A stretch of 64,000 nt of DNA from positions 338,488,793 through 338,552,792 of the forward strand of contig NC_081408.1 in assembly GCF_030272615.1 (NCBI RefSeq), in the 5' to 3' direction. The first letter of the stretch is position 1, and the number at the start of each line of letters is the position of its first letter. The notes beneath the pieces are model-generated. The model ran no database searches, was not told the DNA's origin, and saw only the letters and a list, made by a program, of their open reading frames with translations. This stretch comes from Cryptomeria japonica (lineage: Eukaryota > Streptophyta > Pinopsida > Cupressales > Cupressaceae). Position numbers and translations under genes: made by a program. Below, piece after piece: positions 1 to 13,335 of this stretch.

Positions 1-498
1 ACCAAGTTCTTCTGAGCTTTTCTTGTGCTAATTTGCAGTATCCAGTTCTCTTTCCAAGATACCTTTCTGTCTCATGAGTTCATTTGAGTTATTTTGTGCA
101 TGCATCAGATCTATCTTCAACATATCATTTTCATAACTAAGTCTTGTGTTTTCATTTGCAACATCACTTAGTCTTCTAGTCAAGTCTTCTTCATTCTTCT
201 TTCTATCTTCAATTTCTTTACAAAATCTCATAGTCATATCCTGCATCTCATTCTTTGTTGTCATGTTTTCTTGTTTCAGCTTATTCATCAGATCACTAAG
301 AGTTTCCTTTTTGTCATTCTCATTTTGCATCTTTTCACAAAGTTCTCTTCTCTTGTTCCTTGCAATGGTGAGATTTTCTTGAAGTGCTTGAATAATATCC
401 TATGCAACTTTTAGATCATCTTCAAGTTTGATATTTTTCAACTTTTTTGCATCATAGTCTGAGAGAGCTCCTTCTAATTGCTTCAACAAGTTTTCCAT
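1..498 (-). pseudogene. Copia-type gag N-terminal fragment, coiled coil, broken
   Basis: Read on the minus strand, an ATG at 498 opens a frame that continues to the left edge of the window. The product is almost entirely charged heptad-like sequence (many K, E, L, N and M), predicted by eye as a long coiled coil; this is a common make-up for the first part of gag in plant Copia elements. It lies about 50 bases downstream of a primer binding site and LTR on the same strand, which is the reason for calling it gag. The frame is broken by in-frame TAG codons at 400-402 and 28-30. The RNA-binding knuckle and pol would lie beyond the window. The coiled coil and the stops are seen; the gag label is inferred from context. 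Confidence 0.6.
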
Positions 499-548
499 CT
501 CTACCGGTGTCAAGATATTCCTCAAGTTGTTAGGCTTCTGAAAATAGA

Positions 549-567
549 GGACCAAGCTCTAATACCA
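549..567 (-). other. Primer binding site, initiator tRNA-Met type
   Basis: On the minus strand the bases read TGGTATTAGAGCTTGGTCC, close to the usual plant retroelement site TGGTATCAGAGC complementary to the 3' end of initiator tRNA-Met. It sits directly inside the LTR that starts at about 568, fixing the element's orientation as minus. Confidence 0.75.
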
Positions 568-1337
568 ATTTTTAGGATTCCCAAAGATACTAAGAGGGGG
601 GGTGAATCAGTATCTAACCAGTTATAAGATTTTCTTAACTTAAAACATGTAAAGCATATCAATACTGTATACCGGTAAACAAGAAATAATGCAATAAACA
701 GAGATAACAACCACATGAAAAACACACCATAACATAGTAGTTTAATGAGGAAACCCGGTGTGGGAAAAACCTCGGTGGGATTTGTGACCCACAATATTCA
801 CTTACTGGCCAATAAGAGAATATTACTGCTACAAGAGGGGCCTGCACATGCAGGAAGGCCAAGTTCCTAGAGCTCACTGCTCAATTACAAAATAGGAAGT
901 CTCACTAACTTACAAAAATGGATTATATAAATCCAATGTCTTGTACTGCTTCAAAATAGCATCTACTATGCCAGATCTAGTACCGGTTTAAGCTCTGCTT
1001 TATACATAAACCCTTAACCTATAATTCACATAATAGGTCTGCCTTATTTCGCCTATCTTCTTACTTACTTTTTTATCATTAAAATGTTCTACAATGATCT
1101 CTTATATATATGAGTCATTTTACAACTTGCCAAGTCAGCTTACAATGATTTTACAATAATTTACAAAATATATTATAAACAAAATTCCTGTCGGCTTTTG
1201 TGCGGGTATACTTCCTTTCACTGCCAGTGGTCTGTGTGCCGGTGTAGAGTCTGACCTTGCTGGTGCCGGTAAATTGTCTTGCCGGTGTCATAGGATTGTA
1301 ACGTTGCCATCAATGACAAAACCTTCAATCACCAACA
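568..1337 (-). mobile_element. 5' LTR of a minus-strand Copia element
   Basis: Long terminal repeat of the element whose gag lies at 1-498. The outer end is set by CCAACA at 1332-1337 (TGTTGG on the minus strand), the same terminus as the LTR at 61457-63201. The inner end lies against the primer binding site. The inner terminus should end in CA on the minus strand and does not clearly do so, so that boundary is uncertain by a few bases. Internal stretches such as the purine run near 595 and the block near 730-775 resemble the LTR at 61457-63201, indicating related families. The partner LTR is outside the window, so no target duplication can be checked. Confidence 0.65.
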
Positions 1338-3010
1338 ATATCTCATTGGAGTGTTCATTTGCCAACAGATCGTTGCTCCAGAATTGTGTAGTCTCAGTAC
1401 ATGGATATGTTTCTCATAGTGTCTGAGTTTTGGTGTTGGTTGTGACAATTGGTTCCATGCTCTAGATGTATATGCTTGACAATTTTTCAAAATTACAACA
1501 CTCCACATAGTTGTTTCATTGCAAATATGATAGCACATTTTCAATATGTTTGTGGTCATTACTTGAGATTGTTGTATTCTAGTTTTGATGCTCTGGAAGT
1601 CATGCTCTAGATGTTGTACTTCAAAAATATATTGAATTGTGTAGTGTTTGATAGTTCTATGAGTTCCATTTTCCTCCGATTTTTTATATCTAATGATAAT
1701 CCTCTAATGAACTATTATTCATGTCTTTAACTCTCTTTATGTTGTGTTGGATCGTGCTTGTTATGCTTCGAAACTGTGTTCATATAGAAATTTGAGGATA
1801 TGCTCATTCCAGGTCAGGACGACCTTGAATGTTTTTATTATTGTTTTGCTTTGGTGCTTGTAGCATGTGATTTCACCATTGGAGTATCTTCTAGGAAAGT
1901 GTCTTTGAGGCCGACTTGATGTATATGCTTTTTGGTACACACACATATATATACATATACACATTATATTTGTGATGCATGAGTGAGAAGAAGGTGATGA
2001 GTGATAGAGTGAGAAAGTTGATATTTATGGGCGAAGAAGAAAAGCAGATTTAGTGCGACAATATTTTGAGTTTGAGTGGATTGGAGCAGGTAGATAGTGA
2101 ATGAGTTGTAGTGTTTCTTAACCAAATCTACTGCAAGCAGTTGATGTGATGTCTGAGATTAAAAGAAATTGATCCTTGCATATGTAGATGCAATATTCTT
2201 TGTGCATTCTTATTTTCCCTGGCAGTGAGCCTTCCGGAAATAAGTTTTTGTAATCTGGGTATTGAGCCTTTGTAATCCCATAAAACTATTTATATTATCT
2301 TGAGAGTTAACCCTCTCCGTGTTTTTTTCTATTTGGGTTTTCCATGTATCAAAATCTCGTGGCTCTTATGGGTGTGCATGTTTTGCATTTTATTTCTATT
2401 GCATATATCATTTTATGCTAAGGTTAATTGAGTTAAGTTTCAAAATTTTGAGAGTGTTTTGTTTGGAGAATACATATTCCCCTCCCTCACTATTCTGGTA
2501 TGTTCAACATCTACAATTAAGTATTATTCAATCCTTATGCATATTTTTATTTTTAAGGGTCTTATGGTTTGGCAACCAAACTTAAGGGTTGGACCAGTGG
2601 TTAAGGGTGAGGCCATCCCTGTCCAACAATGGACATATTTATCAGATAAGCATTCTAGAAAATCAAATTATCTTGTATTTATAAATCATTTGCTTTGGAA
2701 AGTTGATGGTTAGTCTTGAAGGTTATGTACCATGAGGATTGAGTGAGAGGGTCAAGAAGTTTTTATAGCCAAAGGACCATGACCCAAAGAAAAAGATTGA
2801 CCATAATTGGGGGTCATGGTTCAACTTTAAGGATCACACCATTATAAGAATCTTTGACATCCCTATTGCTCCAAGACTTCTACTCATTACTATACCTAAC
2901 AAGGTTGGTTTTTTGGAAAATATGTATTAGTCATTTGAGACAGATAAGTCCCTAGTTGGGGGGGAACACATAAAAATGGATCACTCCTCCCCTACCAAGT
3001 AAGGGAAACA
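1338..3010. other. Gene-poor AT-rich spacer
   Basis: I see no supported gene. Short open frames here have no recognisable motifs. The last part (about 2570-2760) may belong to the same decayed coding remnant as the following feature, because it reads as ordinary protein-like sequence interrupted by stops. Confidence 0.4.
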
Positions 3011-3365
3011 ATGTATCATTTCACAAATAGAAGAGCTTATGATATTTTAGAAAGCATGTTGAATAAGTACAATCTCACCAAGGTTGTTTATAGATTTTAT
3101 GATTTGAAAGGATTGGCACAAAGCCAAAAGGCTAAATGCCCTCAGTATCAATGGGATGAGGAGGACCCAATCAGAAATGTTTCAAACTATGTTGAGGTCC
3201 TAAAATAAAAGGAGAGATGGTATAAGATTTGGTACTTTGAGAATATGAAGAAGACAACTAAGAATTCTTATGTCCCACCTTGGGAGGTAATTGTAATACC
3301 AGAGGATAAGATGAAGGCAATTTTTAGTGCCTATCTAGATGTGGACTAGATGCTATTGCCTCATT
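3011..3365 (+). pseudogene. Decayed open frame of unknown family
   Basis: A frame opening with ATG at 3011 gives protein-like sequence rich in Y, W, N and K for 65 codons, hits a TAA at 3206-3208, and continues in the same frame with a W/Y-rich stretch until a TAG near 3349. The composition (many tryptophans and tyrosines, few low-complexity runs) suggests a once-real coding region rather than chance. I do not recognise the family. The setting suggests an old transposon-related gene or a retro-pseudogene. No promoter or introns are evident. Confidence 0.3.
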
Positions 3366-3501
3366 GTAAATATTTTTTAATATATAATATGTTATAATAT
3401 ATCATATACTGCATGATATATAATATATTATATTTAATATAGTTAATTTTATAATATATAATATATATTATAACATATACTATATTAAATATTAGTATCT
3501 G

Positions 3502-3502
<1 letters not shown>

Positions 3503-3585
<83 letters not shown>
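3503..3585. repeat. (TA)n microsatellite
   Basis: An uninterrupted TA dinucleotide run of about 83 bases, preceded by AT-rich imperfect repeats from about 3375. Confidence 0.95.
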
Positions 3586-3589
<4 letters not shown>

Positions 3590-3779
3590 CTTGTCAAAAC
3601 AAACATCTAATACCAACGAGTACATCCATTAGTAATAAATATTCGTTTATACTTGGGTTTTATCTTGGCAATCCCAACCCAAGTAAAAATTCAAAGTAGA
3701 TTTTGATGTTTTTTGGGCAAAGGAAAAATGCATTTTTTTAACATTGCCACTTTTTGGCCTACCATGATCCTGCACATAG

Positions 3780-4200
<421 letters not shown>

Positions 4201-6940
4201 TACTTCTATCAATATGACCTCTGTTGGCACCTTCAAAGTTTTCTGGAATTTTGAGGATTATAGAGAAAATTGTTTCCTAACGAGAATACAAATGTCCCTT
4301 TGGCAAGTGTGTTATATTTCACCAGTGACCCCCTCTCTTGATTACCCCTGAATTAAGTTGTGTTTTTATGGGTCTCTCATCATTTATAAACTAGCCCCTA
4401 GAATTATAGTGTATCCTCTCAATTGGTCATGTTCTCAAAAGGTTCCCAGTATGGGTTGGAATAATTTGGGCATTTCATCAAAATTTTCATTTGATGTGGC
4501 AATATGGACGCGTTGTATAAAGTGACTCGGGACTCAGTGAAGTAAGAAAAGACATCCCATCGAGCCTCGAGTTAGTCTTCATCCAGATGCTCAGTAAAGT
4601 GATCCAAGGATTCAATCGAGAGATGATCTGATGTTGCAAGACGAAGCAAGCCTAGCTTTGAACTCGATAAAGTCAATTTTATATCTGAGCGAGTCTCAAG
4701 TTGATTCCAACGTGACGTATACAGTGACTTTTGTAGTGGCTCAGAGCTTAGTGAGATATTTGTAGGTACTTCACTGATGGACCAAGCCTATCATGCTCAA
4801 ATGACATGTCTAAACATTTATGGTTAGGTGACAACAAGTCTACTAACTTAGAACTCATTCAAAGGGTTTCTTTCCTTGATCGAGTGTCTGAGTAGAAAAT
4901 AGGTAAGGTAGTGTGATTAATGGAGAGTAATAAGATGACTTGTAATTTACAAGTGGCATTGACTCAATAGGAGGAAGAGTAAGACTATGTGGTTGGAAAT
5001 TAAAAGCGGAGTTCATACTATGCAAAATCTCATTAATCTATGCAAACCCAAATCATTAACCATGTCGTCAAAATTACAACAGTGTCCTAATGGAGTTGTA
5101 AAAGTCCCAAAAATGCCAATGTGAAGGATATTGTAGCTATTAAATCATGTACAGATGTTAGAAAATCAAGGTTATTATGGACATCTCACACAAGTTTCCT
5201 AAAGCAGAAAAGCCGAAAGGATTGATTTGTACAAGTTAATGCAATGTGTAGATAAGATCAAATGTGTGAGCTTGGCAGTTGGCCATCACCTTTGTGTGTT
5301 TCGAGCAATGTGATCAATCAAAGCAACGTCATAATGTTATATATATGTAGAGAACTATCAGAATAAACTTATGATCATCAAATTGTGCTCAAAAGGCTGT
5401 GAGATGAAGTCTGTGGGTGTTATAGTCACATCCTGGCCCAACAGAGCATGTCTGAAATGGATTGTGTTGCAAAAAATATGTGTCTTGAAGAAATATACAT
5501 TATGAATCTACTGTGTAGCCAAAGGGGTATTGAAAGTACATACAGTTGCTAGAGAGTAACAAGAAGCTCAAAGTGCACTTGCAGGACTGGTTTGCAACTT
5601 GCAAATAATTCTAATCTCTCTAGTAGCTAACTTTTCCCTTCCAAACCAGAAAATCATGGAGACAACGAAGGGTGAAGACATTGGTGTTGCAGTTTTGTAG
5701 CCATGCATTCTTGCTTGGTAGAACTTCTCAAAGTTTTCCCCTACTAGGAAAAACAATGAGAATCTTGCACCCTGGTTTTCTCTGCATCAATAAGCACCCA
5801 TGGTCACTAGTGATTTGGTTCATAGGGTGGTTGGTTTTCATGCAAGCACTTTGACCTTGGCTTCAAAGCTCTCATGCGTAATCATCCCAATAGTTTCACT
5901 TTAAGACAAAATCGAGGCAACTAGTTCTACTGGGTCATATCTTTTGTAAATAGGCTATCTGGGTAAGATTTTTTGGACACATTTAAATGGCTAGTAGCTT
6001 GTTGCATTCCTTGTAATTATAAAAGGGATACCACGGCTGTAAAATAGAGGATTCTAAAAAAATTGTATTCTGTGTGGGTAGAAGCAAGGCTATGCTTATC
6101 AAGGGTTTCAAGTAGCCTCATGAGGAAAGAGGTTTTTTCTTACCATTTTGTAAATCTCAATTATTAATGAATAGCATATTTTGAATATTGCAAAGATTGT
6201 CTCCCTTTGTATTCTCAAAACTTATATGAATCAAGATATTAAGGATATGTTGATTTGTCTTGGTATTTCTTTATCAGTGTGTGATGGTGTTTATGGGTTT
6301 AATTCAAGGAAGGAATTAAATTATGTTTGCATGTTACAATGAATGTTGGAAATGTCAAATGGACTAACAAGAATAATTGATGCAGCTAACAGATCGAGTT
6401 GTATTAATGTTAGGTATTAATGATTTGAAAGATCACTAGTTAGAGTTATTTTACAATGTGGGTTCATTCTCTGGGCCTGTGGGTATGATTTTGTTCCGTA
6501 GGATATGCATTGGTCTGCTAACTTTGCTCAAGACATGTTTCGAAAAAATAGCATAAAATTGTCTTTCTTTCCCTTTCTCTCTTTCTTCAGGAAATGAAAA
6601 GGGCATAATTCGGTATGCACATTTGGTATCTCCCTCTACCCTTTTGAATGATGCATTTTTTTTTCTTAGCAGGTTTCAAAGCTAGAAGGATTAGGATCGA
6701 GTGTAGAATTAATTATATAATCCTCATTTGACCAAGAAATATCTACCATCTGTAAACCTGCGCATTATAGTAGTTTATACTCACATCAATTTTGCAGGTC
6801 CAAAATGGGAATACCCTCTTGAGTTTAGTAGACCTCGAAGTGAAGAAGGCTAAGTGTAGCCTTGTTGTGTTGTGTTTTTTTGTCTTCAGCTTGATGATAG
6901 TGAAAATTAAATACTATAGGTTCATAGTCCCATGATCTAG
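4201..6940. other. Spacer without recognisable genes
   Basis: About 2.7 kb of moderately AT-rich DNA. Open frames are short and carry no recognisable domain, and I see no convincing splice-linked coding pattern, RNA gene or LTR boundary. Confidence 0.4.
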
Positions 6941-7101
6941 GTGTATTAATTTTCCTTAGGGTTGGAAGTATCAAGAAAAATTGTTAACAACCTCTCTCAA
7001 CATTCTGCCTCTCTACTACTTGTGTATTAATTTTCCTTAGGGTTGGAAGTATCAATAAAAATTGTTAACAACCTCTCTCAACATTCGGCCTCTCTACTAC
7101 C
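6941..7101. repeat. 81-bp tandem duplication
   Basis: A block beginning GTGTATTAATTTTCCTTAGG at 6941 is repeated from 7022 with only a few substitutions, giving two head-to-tail copies immediately before the GA-rich region. Confidence 0.85.
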
Positions 7102-7118
7102 TCTTTCTCGACCTACAT

Positions 7119-8500
<1,382 letters not shown>

Positions 8501-9613
8501 GATAGAAAGATAATGATGATAAGATCTTACTGATTACTAAACTTGGACTATGTTAAAAAAATATAAGATCTCCTAAAATGTGGAATCTACATTATGAATC
8601 CTAAATATCTGAAACCATTCTTAAACATCTTGCCAATATTAATGTTATATTATATATATATCCTGATAAAATAAACAATGGGAAGGCCAAAAGTATTAGA
8701 ATCTGCTTTATGCCGATAAAACACATACATGTTTTTCTTGTTTACCATAACATGTAGCGTTATAATGTGTATGTGTTTTGCTCGCATTTAAAATCACATA
8801 TATTCTTTTATTTCAAATAACACATACATGTTTTTTATTCAAATAACATGTGTGTGTTTTTCCTTATACTTAGCCTTTGATGACAAGCCTTAGGCTTGGG
8901 AGCTTCATTTACCTCTTACGTTCTTTCTTCTTCTAATTTGTTTTCTCAATTTCCTTGTCATTAGGTTTACACATTATCAAGAGGATATTTGTAAAGTTAC
9001 CAGCATAATTTCGCATGTCTTCTGAGCTTTCTAACCATATAATTTTTTTTTAGATTTGAACAACATTAACATATTAATTTTTAATTTCTTTAACCAATGT
9101 CTCCATTGTTCTCAGAGACATATGTATACCATTTTTTTAATAATTTTTGAACTACTTGTCCAAATTTGAAATAAAGTGTATATTATTGTTCTACACTTCC
9201 TTCTTTATGCTTTAAAATAAAAATTAAATTTTCAATTATTTTAGTGCAAGTTATGTGACACTCATGAACATGTATCTAATTTTCGGGATGCATCCACTTT
9301 GAAAAATCACTAAAAAAAATACTTAACAAAAAATTACAAAAAAACACATAAGTTCTAGTATTCACTCTTATCTATCATTCTACCAAATGGTTTTTTCAAA
9401 ATACTAAATGCAACTATAACTTTTTTGATGCACACACAAGACACTATGTTATATTTTGCTAAAAAAAATAGGAACACTTTTGTGTGCACGAAATATTTGA
9501 CCCCCTTAATCTTATCCATTTAAAAAAAAAAAAATAGTAGTTTACAAACTAGATTCAAAGTACTACAATTCTTGTTGTTTTGCTATCTTTAAATTTTGAA
9601 TGTACGAGTCTCA
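8501..9613. other. AT-rich spacer with inverted ACATACATGT-type repeats
   Basis: No gene is supported. At 8717-8870 several related blocks occur in both orientations (AACACATACATG and CATGTGTGTG-like), which could be the remains of a small hairpin element. The rest shows only A/T homopolymer runs. Confidence 0.35.
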
Positions 9614-9928
9614 AATTACTTCTCCAAGTTTTTTTTTTTAAAACTATGTCTGGTAAACTTTTTAATGTGACCGATGATGCTGGCATGACACGCCCTCCGG
9701 CTCCACATGAACGCTTTTGACCTGGAGCTATGAACCAGTGAGGCCACAAACGGGGGACCTCATCCCCACACTTCACTTGTTCAAATCCGCGAGCACAACG
9801 ACCCAGCGAAGGCACAAGGCCTTGCAAGCACAGTGGCCCAGTAGGGATTTGAACCTTGGTGGCCGCTTCACCAACGAAGTGTTTTAACCGCGACACTACA
9901 TGTCCGAAGACAATTACTTCTCCAAGTT
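9614..9928 (-). mobile_element. tRNA-derived SINE with 17-bp target duplications
   Basis: The body (9631-9911, 281 bp) reads on the minus strand as a tRNA-like head with a box A-like TAGTGTCGCGG near 9890-9900 and a perfect box B, GGTTCAAATCC (complement of 9845-9855). The 3' end is an A-rich tail, seen as a T run on the plus strand at 9631-9640. Identical 17-bp flanks, AATTACTTCTCCAAGTT, lie at 9614-9630 and 9912-9928. This is the signature of LINE-mediated retroposition. The island is clearly more GC-rich than its surroundings. A 136-codon minus-strand open frame across it is incidental. The SINE family cannot be named from this alone. Confidence 0.88.
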
Positions 9929-12400
9929 CAGGTTTAGCTGATTTCATAAATAAAAAAGTGGCCACTTATACCCCCTTTTTGTTCACCATCTTGGTGCACT
10001 TACCTAGTAGTACCAAAAAGTTAGATTAGGTGAGCTCCAAGGGAACAAGCCCTCTCTAGAGGTTGGTCTCAAACATCAAAGTTCACACTTTATTAGACCA
10101 TCCCATGTTTCACTAGGTTGTTTAGTTGAGAGGTCAACAAGGTTACAAACTTCAATGATAATAGGTAGTAAGTGGGTTGGTTTTTTCCTACAAATTATTC
10201 ACTTGTGTCCTCTCAATGGTGTGGGTGGGGCCTTCCAAAAGGTTAGGACAAGTTCGTTTACTTAACTCTTTCCACTTTACCAAAAAGATAAATATTTAAA
10301 CTTAGTTGCAATTTGAAGTTTTGGACTCAAAGCATAAAGAAAATGAAGATAATGCTCTTATTGGTTAGGAGCCCATTAATTAGAAAAATATTTAACTAAT
10401 GGAGGATAGGACAACTCAAATGATTTGGACTCACTCCTGAAATGTGATTATAATTTTGGTTATTTAATTTTTTCATTATTATGTCTCAATTATTATATAA
10501 TCTTGTGAATAAATTATCTCCTTTTAGAGTTGTGTTTTGTTGTTGTAATTATTTTAAACATGTTATTTTTGTTGTTATGTGCGTGTGTGCGTGTTTCTTT
10601 GATAGTCCACTCTATCCATATTTAACAAAACAAATTATAGGGGGAGAGGCGCTAATGGTTGCACGGGGTCCAATTGTTGGTATAGTACTTGTGCTTATAA
10701 GATGTAGTTTTGCAACACATTTATACTCTATATTGTCAATAATTAGTTTATATTTAAATCAAAAAATAACCAAATGTTGGCTAAGATGGATCTATTCTTG
10801 AAATCGCATGAGAACCTATGAATGTTATATTATTATTATTATTATTGTTGTTGTTGTTTCATATAAAATATCATAAATATCCACTATAAGTGTGCTATTT
10901 ATATAATAATGTGCTCATTTAAACAAGTATTGTTGTCACAGTGAAAAATACTATTCTTATATGTACAACTATTTAGGTGACAACATGCATGCATTTAAGT
11001 ACTTTATTAATGGTTTGTCCTATCATAAATATAAAAGTTGAACATACCTAATAAATATCTTCTATTTTCCCATAAAATGCGAAGGATTATCAAAAAGTTT
11101 TATGATGATTTAAAGTTGAATATATGTTGTAATTTAAATGATAATGTGTTATTTTTTATAACAATAAATAGTTATTTTTGTGTTCAATTATTGGTCCATT
11201 TGTGTTGGATATAAATGTTAGAGATAACAAATTTATGGTTAGTGAAAAGTATTGAGATCATTTAGTTTGTATATAAGTTATATTTTAAATAAGAATACAA
11301 TATTATTCTAACAACAAATGATATTTTTTTGTTCAACTACCAGGGATATCATAATTAGGTTTTGGTCTAGACACGTTGATGTGACAAGTTGCATGATGAG
11401 TCAGGGCTCCAAACTTTAAATGTAGATGATAGAAGACCAAATCACATTTTAAAAAACAAAGGTTCATATATATTCAATGCAATTAGTTGGGGAAGATAAC
11501 ATTTTTTAATTGGTTGTTTTTTGTTTAGCCACTACCATTTCTGGTGTGTAATTTTCTCCTAATGATTAATAAGTTTTTACCCCTTTTTGTAAACAAAAAA
11601 TTAACCCACAAAATTGTCTCCTTTTACAATTATACATAAATATAAACTAGTATAGATATCTTAAATACATCTATTGTGAAAGGTATCAATTTCAAGACAT
11701 TTATTTATTCTCAATAAAAATTTCAATATAAATATCTCCAAAGTAATATCTCTTATTATATTTTAGATAGATGTATCTTAAATATCTATACTAATTATAC
11801 ACTATTCTATCATTCTCAAATTTATTATAATATTATATAATTTAATAATCAAATAATCAAAGCTAATTTTATAATAATTTTCTTTACAATAAACTTGTCA
11901 TTATTCATTTATCACCTATTTAAAATTATAATTTGAATGCATTTAAAATGCATATCATCTCCCCCAAAGTAGGAGGGATAAAAGTGGAGAATTCTCAAAC
12001 CTTCAATCTATTTTAGCTCACTACCTACTATATGTAGCATCAAAGATTTCTGTGACGTTGCTTTTGAAATCTAATTTTATGATTGTCATCATCTCGGGTC
12101 ACTCCCAGAAAAGAGCAATGGTACAGGAATCTGGATCTACGGATTGTTGGTCCGGCTTTATTAAAACAGGAGTCATTGATGTTGACCGTCCATTTAAAGG
12201 CAATTAAACCATATCTATCAAGGCCGTAAATCAGACTAATAGCAAATCTAACATAAAACCAGCGCGGTTATGGGGATTCACAAGCACTGCCAATGGAATT
12301 TAAACCTTCAAATTGGCGGTTTGCACAGGCGACCCGCGCCACCCCCACAAATCATCATTAGTTTCATTTGGTTAAACAATTACATATGAATTACAGTCGC
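9929..12400. other. AT-rich upstream spacer with a hairpin-forming repeat
   Basis: No gene is recognised; the 106-codon frame at 10481-10801 lacks any known motif. An ATT/GTT trinucleotide run lies at about 10829-10858. Inverted arms at about 11648-11675 and 11768-11795 (sharing TAGTATAGATAT and its complement) could form a hairpin with a loop of about 92 bases, as in a small MITE. The last 200 bases become more GC-rich and grade into the promoter of the next gene. Confidence 0.4.
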
Positions 12401-12407
12401 TATAAAA
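12401..12407 (+). promoter_or_regulatory. Probable TATA box of the CCCH/RING gene
   Basis: TATAAAA lies in a locally GC-richer, low-repeat stretch about 930 bases upstream of the start codon. Transcription would begin near 12430. No other TATA in this interval is as good. The assignment depends on position and consensus only. Confidence 0.5.
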
Positions 12408-12429
12408 TGAGAGTTAGGAGCTCGAGTTT

Positions 12430-13335
12430 ATCTCAGTGGCGCGGATAATCATTAGGAATTCTACGTAACGAATTCTGAGCCCCCTCTTCCTCTCAGGCAA
12501 AAAAATGCTGCTTATGCAATCTGTGTATTAACTGATTGGTTGATAAAAAAAATTTCATCTTGTGTATATCTGTGATGCTCTGGAATGTTGGAGAAAGTGT
12601 TAACATAAGTAGAACAAGTATCAAGTGTGTAGATTCAGAACAGGGTTCCAAATAGCTGTTCTTGTTCTTATGTCAGAGAACTAGGTCTCCATTCCCCAAA
12701 ATTCCTTCTTTTCCTCCTCTGCTCACCATTTTTAGTTTTACTTTCTGAAAATACCTTCCAAAATAGTTTTGTTTGCTTATCGTTTATGTTTCTAATGGCG
12801 AAAATGTTATAGCAGATAAAGCTGCAGATACAGAGCAGAGGGCTAAATCTTGGGTAGATTTTGTTAGTCCTCTGTGATAGTTGGTGCTGTTATCTATGGG
12901 CGGCCATGATTATATACAATTGTAAATACCCAACTACCAAATCCAGTTTTGAGTAATAGAAGATACTAGTACTAAAACGCAGGAACAGCTGTGGGCTGAG
13001 TAACCAGTTGGGAAGATCTAGTAGGTATATATGTTATACTAGGCTATATATGGTATACTAAGCTACTTTCCGATGATCCAAATAGTAAACGTACCTATAT
13101 TGTAAGGTGGCATCCTTAGGAGTCAGTCTGTGTTTTGATGTTGCAATGAGATTCGTGCATTTGGTTAGTTAGTTGATTGATTGATTGATGGTTGTGGTGG
13201 TTTCGAGGTAGAGATTTGAAAATCATAAAGGAATTTTTCAGATTGGGTTTATTTAATGCTACAGATGTACTTGATGGTGCAAATGGGCTGAATATAATAC
13301 AGTTGAACATTTTGCAGGGAAGGGGATCTGATACA
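12430..13335 (+). other. Probable 5' UTR with a leader intron
   Basis: Between the TATA box and the conserved start codon lie about 900 bases with no long frame. A strong acceptor (TTTTGCAG) ends at 13317, 18 bases before the ATG, implying that the 5' UTR is split by an intron. The donor is not certain; GTAACG near 12464 is one candidate. The coding frame stays open upstream to 13192, but that extension lies before the acceptor and does not look like the family N-terminus. Confidence 0.5.

Noticed and set aside
9555-9965. 136-codon minus-strand protein
   Set aside because: It coincides with the SINE; the GC-rich SINE body happens to lack stops in one frame.
10481-10801. 106-codon frame, hydrophobic and Cys-rich
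   Set aside because: AT-rich random-looking sequence without motifs, promoter or splice support.
13192-13335. N-terminal extension of the CCCH/RING protein
   Set aside because: The region precedes a strong splice acceptor at 13317 and does not resemble the family N-terminus; the ATG at 13336 gives the expected opening.
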